Below are positions 9,200 to 16,320 of a stretch of DNA of 64,000 bases, in pieces. How positions within the stretch are numbered: the first letter of the stretch is position 1; every line of letters begins with the position of its first letter. Below the pieces are notes generated by a model. That model was not told where the DNA came from. It searched no databases and saw only the letters and a program-made list of their open reading frames with translations. The position numbers and the translations under genes are program-made. The DNA is from HGW-17 sp964516435. Lineage in GTDB: Bacteria; Myxococcota_A; Polyangia; HGW-17. The stretch spans positions 124,001-188,000 of the forward strand of contig CAZEZP010000078.1 of the NCBI GenBank assembly GCA_964516435.1, given 5' to 3'.

Positions 9200-9426
9200 G
9201 GATGCCTTCCCTTCCTTCGCCCGCGGGCGGTGCCTGCATTCTAGTGAAACATCCCGGCGCAAATCAATTGCGAAATGCTCCGCCCGCAGTTTCATCTCCT
9301 GCAAATACCCGAGGCCTTCCCACTTTCGGGATCGGCGGTTCCCCCTTTCATTTCCCGGGTCTTTGGCATGGACACAATCACCCGTTTCGTTATAGAAACG
9401 GGTCTCGTGAAAGGACGTGTTTCCTC
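9200..9426. promoter_or_regulatory. Divergent intergenic region between coiled-coil gene and serS
   Basis: 227 bases between divergently read genes, so promoters for both the minus-strand operon and serS must lie here or close by. On the plus strand TGGACA (9369-9374) and TTATAG (9390-9395) form a weak possible -35/-10 pair with a short 15-base spacer. A perfect hairpin at 9381-9402 overlaps that -10. No tRNA or T-box motif was recognised. Confidence 0.35.
9381..9402 (+). promoter_or_regulatory. Perfect 8-bp inverted repeat before serS
   Basis: CCCGTTTC and GAAACGGG flank the six-base loop GTTATA, 25 bases before the serS start. There is no T run after it, so it is not a standard terminator. 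It could be an operator or an RNA hairpin in the leader if transcription starts upstream. Only the symmetry is seen; the function is inferred. Confidence 0.4.
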
Positions 9427-10710
9427 ATGATCGACATCCGTTTGCTCGTGGAACAACCCCAGTGGCTGCGGGAGCGTCTTTCCACCCGCGGCGCCAACGC
9501 CATTTCCCGCCTGGACGAACTCGAAGGCGTCCATCTGGAATGGAAAGCCCTCAAGCAGGAAATCGACAACCTCAAGCATGAGCAGAATCAGCGCAGTTCC
9601 CGCATGAAGGAACTCAAGGGCGAAGAGCAGGCCGCCCTGCGCGCGCAACTGCGCGAACTGTCGGACATGATTCGCGATAAACAAAAAATTCTGGCGGAAC
9701 TCGAGGAAAAACGGGAAAGACTGCTGCTCTTCATTCCCAACATCCCCCAGGAGGACGTGCCCGTGGGGGACGAGTCCTGCAACCAGGTGGTACGTTCGTG
9801 GGGCCAGCCGCGCACCTTCGATTTCCCCGTGCTGCCGCACTGGGACCTGGGCGCAAGACTGGGAATCCTGGATTTCGACCGGGCCCAGAAGATGTCGGGG
9901 TCCCGCTTTTCCGTACTCATCGGGGCCGGAGCCCGGCTGGAGCGCGCGCTCATCGATTTCATGCTGGATTTCCACCGGAAGGCCGGCTACGTGGAGATTT
10001 CCCCGCCGCTCCTGGTCAAGCGCGAAACCATGGTGGGAACCGGACAGTTGCCAAACCTCGAAGCCGATGCCTACAAGACGGCCGACGAGGATCCCTACTA
10101 CCTGATCCCTACGGCGGAAGTGGTGCTGGTCAACCATCATCGGGAAGAAATACTCGAGCCGCATCAACTGCCCATCCGCTATGCGGCCGCCACGCCCTGC
10201 TTCCGTTCCGAAGCCGGTTCCTACGGGCGCGACGTGCGCGGGCTCATCCGCCAGCACCAGTTCTACAAGGTGGAAATGGTGCAGATCACCACGCCCGAAA
10301 CGTCGGCGCAGGCCCTCGAGGACATCACCCGCCAGGCGGAAGGCATCCTGCAGGCGCTGGAACTGCCATACCGCGTCGTACTTCTTTCCACTGGAGACAT
10401 GGGATTTTCCAGTTCCAAGACATTCGACCTGGAAGTATGGCTACCGTCCGAAGAACGCTACCGGGAGATTTCCAGTTGCTCCAACTGCGGCGATTTCCAG
10501 GCGCGACGCGCCCGCATCCGTTTCCGCACCGAAGCCGGAGCAAAGCCGGAACTCGTCCACACGCTCAACGGCAGCGGGCTGGCGGTCGGGCGCACGCTTC
10601 TTGCACTGCTGGAAAACGGCCAGCAGCCGGATGGCACCATCGTGCTTCCCAGGGCGCTTTCTCCCTATCTGGGCGGAGGCACGCGCATCACATCGAAAGG
10701 AATCGAGTAA
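9427..10710 (+). CDS. serS: Seryl-tRNA synthetase
   Basis: A 427-residue class II aminoacyl-tRNA synthetase that charges tRNA-Ser (and tRNA-Sec where present) in the cytoplasm. The N-terminal antiparallel coiled-coil arm is visible at about residues 30-100. The catalytic core carries the class II motif 2 around PCFRSEAGSYGRD and motif 3 as NGSGLAVGRTLLALLEN, with the serine-site segment LIPTAEV in between. Length fits the bacterial family (about 420-430). ATG at 9427 (MIDIRLL) is the standard family start; a longer upstream frame is not expected. The next gene begins 23 bases after its stop. Confidence 0.97.
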   Translation: MIDIRLLVEQPQWLRERLSTRGANAISRLDELEGVHLEWKALKQEIDNLKHEQNQRSSRMKELKGEEQAALRAQLRELSDMIRDKQKILAELEEKRERLLLFIPNIPQEDVPVGDESCNQVVRSWGQPRTFDFPVLPHWDLGARLGILDFDRAQKMSGSRFSVLIGAGARLERALIDFMLDFHRKAGYVEISPPLLVKRETMVGTGQLPNLEADAYKTADEDPYYLIPTAEVVLVNHHREEILEPHQLPIRYAAATPCFRSEAGSYGRDVRGLIRQHQFYKVEMVQITTPETSAQALEDITRQAEGILQALELPYRVVLLSTGDMGFSSSKTFDLEVWLPSEERYREISSCSNCGDFQARRARIRFRTEAGAKPELVHTLNGSGLAVGRTLLALLENGQQPDGTIVLPRALSPYLGGGTRITSKGIE

Positions 10711-10733
10711 CTCCTCGAATATGGAGGAAAATC

Positions 10734-11525
10734 ATGCGCTTTCAACGACGTCAATGTGCCGGCATCGAGTACTACGTGCAAATCGATGAGCAGGGAAAGA
10801 TCCTGGCCGTATCCCAGTCACTGGAACTGCTCATGCAGGGCCGCGGCATCCAGGCGCGCGTCCTGCTCGACAAGATCGAGACTTCCCAGGGGAAGATCCT
10901 GCCGCCGGTGCCGGTCGGAAAAATCGTGGCCGTCGGCCTCAACTACAAGGCCCATGCCGAGGAGACGGGAAAGGAACTGCCCAGGGAGCCGCTTCTTTTC
11001 ATGAAGCCCTCCACGGCCGTCATCGCCCACATGGATCCCATCCTGCTGCCGCCGGACAGCGAGGAAGTCCATTTCGAGGGAGAACTGGCATTCATCATCG
11101 GCAAGACCGCCAAGGACGTCCCCGTGGAGAAGGCAGCCGATTACATTCTCGGATACACCATCCTCAACGACGTCACCGCGCGCGACATCCAGCGCCGTGA
11201 GGGAAAGTACACGCGGGCCAAGGGCTATGATACCTTCGCGCCGCTGGGTCCGACCGTCGTCACCGACATCGATCCGATGAACTGCGTCATCGAAACCCGC
11301 GTCAACCATGAACTCAAGCAGCACAGCCCCACGAGCGACATGATTTTCAGTCCATTCCAGTTGCTGAGTTTCATTTCCTCCATCATGACGCTGCAGCCCT
11401 TCGACGTCGTCACGACCGGCACCCCCTGCGGCGTGGGAGCGATCCATCACGGCGATACGGTGCGCATCAGCATTTCCGGCATCGATACGCTGGAAAATCC
11501 GGTCCTTTCCCGCTCCATGCGCTGA
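10734..11525 (+). CDS. Fumarylacetoacetate hydrolase (FAH) family enzyme
   Basis: 263 residues. The C-terminal two thirds form the FAH fold: VGLNYKAHAEE at the domain start, the metal ligands in FEGELAF (E-x-E) and LNDVTARD (Asp), then KGYDTFAPLGP and TTGTPCGVG near the end. Family members cleave or isomerise acylpyruvates and related 2-oxo acids using Mg2+ or Mn2+; the exact substrate cannot be told. The N-terminal 65 residues match the short extra domain seen in YcgM/HpcE-like members. A good ribosome site, ATGGAGGAAAATC, precedes ATG 10734. It follows serS by 23 bases and may share its transcript. Confidence 0.9.
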   Translation: MRFQRRQCAGIEYYVQIDEQGKILAVSQSLELLMQGRGIQARVLLDKIETSQGKILPPVPVGKIVAVGLNYKAHAEETGKELPREPLLFMKPSTAVIAHMDPILLPPDSEEVHFEGELAFIIGKTAKDVPVEKAADYILGYTILNDVTARDIQRREGKYTRAKGYDTFAPLGPTVVTDIDPMNCVIETRVNHELKQHSPTSDMIFSPFQLLSFISSIMTLQPFDVVTTGTPCGVGAIHHGDTVRISISGIDTLENPVLSRSMR

Positions 11526-11585
11526 TTCGCCCGGCGGCCCCGGATTGCAAATCCTCCTTCATCCGCATAGCATGCAATTCACACA

Positions 11586-11638
11586 AAAGGGGAAAAATGC
11601 CGCACGGAGTCCCCGTGCATTGCAAGGCATGCCCCTTT
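11586..11638 (+). promoter_or_regulatory. Nested stem-loop before the ABC-type gene
   Basis: Three stacked stems can form: AAAGGGG (11586-11592) with CCCCTTT (11632-11638), ATGCC (11597-11601) with GGCAT (11626-11630), and GCACGG (11602-11607) with CCGTGC (11613-11618). The structure ends 14 bases before ATG 11653. No T tract follows, so a plain intrinsic terminator is unlikely; an RNA control element or a weak terminator after the FAH gene are both possible. Confidence 0.5.
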
Positions 11639-11652
11639 GAAGGAAAATTCCG

Positions 11653-13191
11653 ATGAACATTCCTTTCACTCACATCCAGAGTACCCTGCAACCCTATTCG
11701 AAAAAAATTTTCTTCGCCCTCACACTGATATTCCTGCATACCCTGGCCGGTTTCCTCCTCATTTTCTTTTCCCGCAAGGTTCAGAGGGACAGTTTTCCCG
11801 TCTACATCATCTTCATCTTTTCCTTCCACCAGGTTTTTTCCATCTTCGATGACTGGATTCTTTCCGGCCTTTCCCACGCCTGGACGCGCGATACCCGAAG
11901 GAACATCCTGCAGCAGTACATCCACAAGAAAATGACCATCACCGGAAACAGCCAACACGACTGGAACGAAATCCAGAAAGAAATCTACTGGCTTGGCGAA
12001 TCCATCTTTTCCTTCTTTCGGGGCACGTTCCGGCGAGTTCTCCAGATTGCCGTCTTCTCGGCCTTTCTCCTCTATCTTTCACCTGCCCTCTTCCTGTATT
12101 GCTTTATATTCTTCCTGCTGCTGCTGCTCTTCGGTTTTCTTCATGGCCGGATCATCAATTCCATCCGTTCCCGCTACATCGACACGGAAAGCCGCCTCTC
12201 GGTATTCGAACTGGAGGCGGCCCGTTACCGTGACATCATCGAAATTCACGGCAAAGGTTCGTTCATGGAGAAAATCCACGCATCATTCCTGGATAAATCC
12301 ATGAAGAACGCCATGCTTTTCGATCGCATCCGCATGACCCATCATCCCATCCAGGTCATCCTCTTTTTGATTACCGTTGCGTTCATCTTCTACACTGGCA
12401 ATAACTGGGTCCAGCAGGGATCCCTGTCTCCCCGGGATTTTCATTCCTTCCTCGCGGGACTTTCGCTTCTGTACACGCCGCTCAGCGGCATTTCGAGCGA
12501 CGTGGGAGCTTTCCTGAGCCTGCAGCGGATGAAAAATCTTTCATTCATCCTGCAGCGAAGCGACATTCCGGAATGTTCCTCCATTCGAAATCTCGTGTCC
12601 CTCTCCCGCATATCCATGAAAAATGTTTCTTTTTCCTATGATTCGACTCCCCTCTTCGTCCGGATGAATCTGGAAATCACGGATCCCATTGCAGGTTTTC
12701 GCGGCAGCAACGGTTCCGGAAAAACCACGTTGGCGTTGCTCCTCGCCCGCATCCTTCATCCAAGGGAAGGAAGCATCCGCTTTCTGGACAATCAGAACGA
12801 GGAACGCAGCGACATCGCTATTTCCTATATCGACCAGAATGGTTCCGTATTTTCCCTGAGTCTGGCAGACAATCTCTTTCTCTCCAGAATCGGTGAACTC
12901 CACTTCCTCCAGCATTTCCATGAACTGACGGAAAAAGAATCCGTGGGACCGGAAATTATCTCCGCGGGCCAGAAAAAAGCCGTTTCCATCGAGAGGGCCC
13001 TGCAGCATCCCTGTTCGCTCCTCATCATCGATGAGCCGGAAAATGCCCTGGATTCCGAAAAAAAACAGATATTGAGAGAAATCCTCCTGGAAAAAAGCCA
13101 GAAGGGCGTCAGGATCATCCTGTTCAGCCACGACGATTTTTTCCTGAAAATTTGCTCAAAAGTCGTGGATATGCAAACCTTGCGGAACTAG
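11653..13191 (+). CDS. ABC-transporter-type protein, fused membrane and ATPase domains
   Basis: 512 residues. Residues 1-330 hold about four to five hydrophobic segments, arranged as in the membrane domain of an ABC exporter half-transporter. The ATPase domain follows: Walker A G351-SNGSGKT, a degenerate signature SAGQKKAVSIERAL in place of LSGGQ, Walker B LLIIDEPENALDS and an H-loop LFSHDD. It should form a homodimer in the inner membrane and export an unknown substrate. The domain order and the signature are slightly unusual; the gene has no visible partner except the small exported protein after it, with a parS site between them. Genes around are housekeeping, so its role is open. Confidence 0.8.
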   Translation: MNIPFTHIQSTLQPYSKKIFFALTLIFLHTLAGFLLIFFSRKVQRDSFPVYIIFIFSFHQVFSIFDDWILSGLSHAWTRDTRRNILQQYIHKKMTITGNSQHDWNEIQKEIYWLGESIFSFFRGTFRRVLQIAVFSAFLLYLSPALFLYCFIFFLLLLLFGFLHGRIINSIRSRYIDTESRLSVFELEAARYRDIIEIHGKGSFMEKIHASFLDKSMKNAMLFDRIRMTHHPIQVILFLITVAFIFYTGNNWVQQGSLSPRDFHSFLAGLSLLYTPLSGISSDVGAFLSLQRMKNLSFILQRSDIPECSSIRNLVSLSRISMKNVSFSYDSTPLFVRMNLEITDPIAGFRGSNGSGKTTLALLLARILHPREGSIRFLDNQNEERSDIAISYIDQNGSVFSLSLADNLFLSRIGELHFLQHFHELTEKESVGPEIISAGQKKAVSIERALQHPCSLLIIDEPENALDSEKKQILREILLEKSQKGVRIILFSHDDFFLKICSKVVDMQTLRN

Positions 13192-13204
13192 GTTATCCGG
13201 TCGA

Positions 13205-13220
13205 TGTTTCACGTGAAACA
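13205..13220. promoter_or_regulatory. parS-like ParB-binding site 2 (perfect palindrome)
   Basis: TGTTTCACGTGAAACA is a perfect 16-base palindrome and the symmetric form of the bacterial parS consensus. It lies in the gap between the ABC-type gene and the small exported protein, 600 bases from recF-dnaN. ParB loads at such sites and spreads for origin segregation. Confidence 0.85.
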
Positions 13221-13252
13221 TGACGGAAGAAGTTTTGAAAAAAGGATGAGCG

Positions 13253-13777
13253 ATGCTTCATACATTGATTTTCACGTGTCTGTTTTTTCTGCAGGGAACA
13301 TCGAACGAAACGCCCAAGGATGCCCCGAAGCCCAAGAACGTGGTCGTAGCGAAGTACGATGGCGTATCCCCCCCGAATCCCACACTTCCAAAAGAAATTC
13401 CTCCTCCCGGGGGAAAATGCACGTTGCTGTGGCCGGGTTTCCAATTGCTCGCTTCCCCTGGCGGTTCCCGTTTCTTTTTCCTTTTCAGCGTGCCCTTCCA
13501 GTTGCAAACCCAGGAATTGAGCGCCAATTCCATGCTGGTATATCGCCTGATTGCACCTGGATGCGCTGCATGGGACAAGCACGCATGGCGCGACCTCATC
13601 ACGCGTTTTTTCCAGACTCCCATCGAAAAGGTTGGCTTTTACCGGGATGAAAAGGGAACGAAACTTTTCATCGACTTTCTCTTCAAGGATCCGAAATCCA
13701 CCGTCCGTCCGAAAATTTCCAATCTCAATTTCATGAACTACTATCTTCTGATCCTGGAATTTCCCCCACAGCCTTGA
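13253..13777 (+). CDS. Small exported protein of unknown function
   Basis: 174 residues beginning with a signal-peptide-like hydrophobic stretch (MLHTLIFTCLFFLQG) and a proline/lysine-rich segment (DAPKPKNVVV). The rest looks like a compact alpha/beta domain with no motif I recognise. AAAAAAGGATGAGCG before the ATG gives a ribosome site. It is convergent with recF; 49 bases separate the two stops and no strong terminator is visible there. Confidence 0.55.
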   Translation: MLHTLIFTCLFFLQGTSNETPKDAPKPKNVVVAKYDGVSPPNPTLPKEIPPPGGKCTLLWPGFQLLASPGGSRFFFLFSVPFQLQTQELSANSMLVYRLIAPGCAAWDKHAWRDLITRFFQTPIEKVGFYRDEKGTKLFIDFLFKDPKSTVRPKISNLNFMNYYLLILEFPPQP

Positions 13778-13826
13778 TTATTTCTCGATCCTGAAATTGA
13801 TTTCGATTCCCTGATCAGTTCGATTT

Positions 13827-14861
13827 TTACCCGATTTTGCCGTTTTCCACCTGCCACGCGTGAGAAAAATCCGGATTCTTCCGTCTTCCGGTGATGATCG
13901 AATCCACACCGAAGTCCTGGATGACACGAACGATGTTGGAAACACGGATTTCATCCATTTCGCTTTCCAGATCATCGAGCAGAACCAGGCAATTTTCGTT
14001 CTTCTCCCGCAACAGGGAAAGGAAGGAAAAATGAAAGGCCAGCAATAGCGCCTTTTTTTCCCCGTTGCTGAAAAAATGGCGGATATCGCGGGAATCCTTC
14101 CTGAAAAGAATCTCATCCTTGTTGCAACCGAACAGGGATTTCTTCTGCATCATCTCCTGCTCGATGGCGTTTTCGGGAATGGAGCGCACCTGATACCGTA
14201 TTTCCGTTCCCAGCAACTTCGCGTTCTTTTCGGAAAGGAAGAAATGAAATCTATCCTTCAATGTTTCTTCCAGGAATTTTTTCCGAATGGAGGAAATGGA
14301 CTGGCTCGTTTCCGCGAATTCTGCATGATCGATTTGCAGCAATTCCCGCATCTTCCGCGTGCTGGAAAGAAGAATTTGAATGCGCCGGTTGCGCAGATGC
14401 TGGTATCGATTCAACAAATGGATGTAATGCTCATCCATGTAGGAAATGTATCGGTCGATGATGGAACGGCGGTATTCCAGACTCTGCAGAAAATTTGCCG
14501 TATCTTCAGGTGAAAAATACAGGATGCGCCTGCCGCGGATGAAATCCAGAGCCCCTACGGTCTTTTCATCCCGGAAAAAACTCTTTTTATTTTCTCTTCT
14601 CGAGTATACGATTTCGCATGAATTTCCGCTGATTTCGGCCTGGATGCGAAAAAAATCCTCCCTGTCTTTCACGCAATCCTGAAAACTCTTCCGGTTGCGG
14701 AAACTCTTGCTCGTGTAGATGGAGAAAACGGCTTCCAGAAAGTTGGTCTTTCCGCTGCCATTGTCTCCATACAGGTAAACGCTTTGAACTTCTTCAGGAA
14801 AAGAAAGATGAAGATGCGCGTAATTGCGGAAATGCGTCAGCGTGATGGATTGCAATTCCAT
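13827..14861 (-). CDS. recF: DNA replication and repair protein RecF
   Basis: A 344-residue SMC-like ATPase that helps load RecA at gaps and forks. It starts with the family pattern MELQSITLTHFRNY, then Walker A GDNGSGKTNFLEA. The signature motif appears as SNGEKKALLLAFH, replacing the usual QGQ form, and Walker B with D-loop as VLLDDLESEMD. The order dnaN-recF on the minus strand is the conserved bacterial order. The 20 bases before its ATG are pyrimidine-rich with no Shine-Dalgarno match, which is odd; 29 bases separate it from the dnaN stop, so translation may rely on coupling. Confidence 0.93.
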   Translation of the reverse strand: MELQSITLTHFRNYAHLHLSFPEEVQSVYLYGDNGSGKTNFLEAVFSIYTSKSFRNRKSFQDCVKDREDFFRIQAEISGNSCEIVYSRRENKKSFFRDEKTVGALDFIRGRRILYFSPEDTANFLQSLEYRRSIIDRYISYMDEHYIHLLNRYQHLRNRRIQILLSSTRKMRELLQIDHAEFAETSQSISSIRKKFLEETLKDRFHFFLSEKNAKLLGTEIRYQVRSIPENAIEQEMMQKKSLFGCNKDEILFRKDSRDIRHFFSNGEKKALLLAFHFSFLSLLREKNENCLVLLDDLESEMDEIRVSNIVRVIQDFGVDSIITGRRKNPDFSHAWQVENGKIG

Positions 14862-14890
14862 GGAAAGGGAAGAAAAGAAAAAAAGAGAAA

Positions 14891-16003
14891 TCAGTCGATG
14901 CGGATGGGCATGAGAACAGCCAGGAAATTCGACGTATCCACGGGCTTGAAAAGCACGGGACTCTTGGAACTGTGCAGGAACATGGAAAATTCCTTGCCCC
15001 TGATTTTATTGATGATCAGTTCGAAAAATTTGATATTGAAAGCCAATTGCATGGGTTCTCCCACGTAATCGACTTCGATTTCCTCACGGCCCTTCCCTTT
15101 GATGGTATCGATGCCGCTCATGTGAACGCGGTCCTTCTCTACCTGCAGAATGACGCCGGATTCGGATGAATCGAAGAGCAGACTGATGCGCTTGAGTGCC
15201 TGCAGGAATTCATCCTTGGGCACCACCAGGCGGTTCTCCTTGTATTGCGGAATCACCTGCTCGTAAGGTGGAAACTTGGAATCCACCAGTTTGATATTCA
15301 TTTTTGTCGTATCTGTTTTGATTCCAAGAATTTTATTATCACGGTCATAATATAAACCAATATTTATATTATCATCAGACAAGAGTTTGATGATGTCGTT
15401 CACTCCCTTGCGGGGAATGATGATTCCCGAGGATACCTGAAATTTTCCTTCATAAGGATATTCCGCCAAGGCCAGTTTGTGCCCGTCCGTGGCTACCGTT
15501 CTGGCGATGTTCTTGTCCGTGATGAAATACACGCCGCACAGATGCGGCTTGCTTTCGTCGGTTCCGGAAGAAAACAACGTCAAATCCAGCAGTTCGCGAA
15601 GGATGAACGCTTCGAAGGAGGTATACAGACTATCTTCGTAAAATGAAAACGTCGGATAATCTTCATCTCTCAAAGATGTAATTTCAAATTGACTTTTTTG
15701 ACTAAATATATTTACTATTGTATCATTTTTTTGAATTTCTATTTCATTTCCAGACAAATTGCTGGCCAGTTGATACAAGAGTTTGCCGTTGACCGTCATC
15801 GTGCCGGGCTGAAACACTTCGCCATTGAATTCCGAAACGACGGAAGTGCTCATATCCGTGGCCTTGCATACGATTTTGCCATCGCTTTGCGCCTGGATCT
15901 GGATGTTGGACAGAATGGGCTGGATGCTCGCGTTTCCTTCGGATATCTTTTGGGGCATGAAAATTCCGTTGAGAAACGTGGACTTGTTCACTGATATTTT
16001 CAT
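14891..16003 (-). CDS. dnaN: DNA polymerase III beta sliding clamp
   Basis: A 370-residue protein with the three-domain processivity-clamp layout: it starts MKISVNKSTFLNGI and ends with ...LMPIRID, close to the universal clamp C-terminus. Internal family patterns include ATDGHKLA (about residue 170) and VNDIIKLL. The homodimer ring tethers polymerase III to DNA and recruits repair enzymes. GAGGTAGACC before the ATG is a good ribosome site. dnaA, often just upstream, is absent: the next gene upstream is divergent and unrelated, so the dnaA-dnaN link is broken here. The middle of the gene is more AT-rich than its neighbours. Confidence 0.95.
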   Translation of the reverse strand: MKISVNKSTFLNGIFMPQKISEGNASIQPILSNIQIQAQSDGKIVCKATDMSTSVVSEFNGEVFQPGTMTVNGKLLYQLASNLSGNEIEIQKNDTIVNIFSQKSQFEITSLRDEDYPTFSFYEDSLYTSFEAFILRELLDLTLFSSGTDESKPHLCGVYFITDKNIARTVATDGHKLALAEYPYEGKFQVSSGIIIPRKGVNDIIKLLSDDNINIGLYYDRDNKILGIKTDTTKMNIKLVDSKFPPYEQVIPQYKENRLVVPKDEFLQALKRISLLFDSSESGVILQVEKDRVHMSGIDTIKGKGREEIEVDYVGEPMQLAFNIKFFELIINKIRGKEFSMFLHSSKSPVLFKPVDTSNFLAVLMPIRID

Positions 16004-16320
16004 GGTCTACCTCGCCTGCGGCACATTATCCGTTCATTCGGGAGAAATCAACAGGATCCATGAAGATCCATACATGGAGAAGTCTTCTCTGTCGAAAAAT
16101 GGTGAAAAGACCAGGATGAAAAGGGAATTTTCATCGACAGGCGGAATAGTCGAAAAAAACGATATCGACATTTTTGCATGGAAACCTGTTCATATCTGGC
16201 ATGAGTTGTCATTTTCCTGTTCTTCGGGAGGAAAAATGGGAATAGGGCTACCATCCCCGTTTCTTTCGGAACGATCATGATTTATAACGGCAAGGGAGTC
16301 ACAACCCGAAGAGGTCATCC
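16004..16320. other. Divergent gap between dnaN and the GYF/TPR gene
   Basis: 317 bases without a supported gene. It must hold the promoter of dnaN-recF (minus) and probably that of the gene at 16321 (plus), for which TATAAC at about 16281-16287 is a weak -10 candidate. I looked for DnaA boxes (TTATCCACA) and saw only one partial match (TTATCCGTT near 16026), so I do not call an origin here. Confidence 0.3.

Noticed and set aside
16004..16320. Possible replication origin next to dnaN
   Set aside because: Only one partial DnaA-box-like match and no AT-rich unwinding stretch; dnaA is absent.
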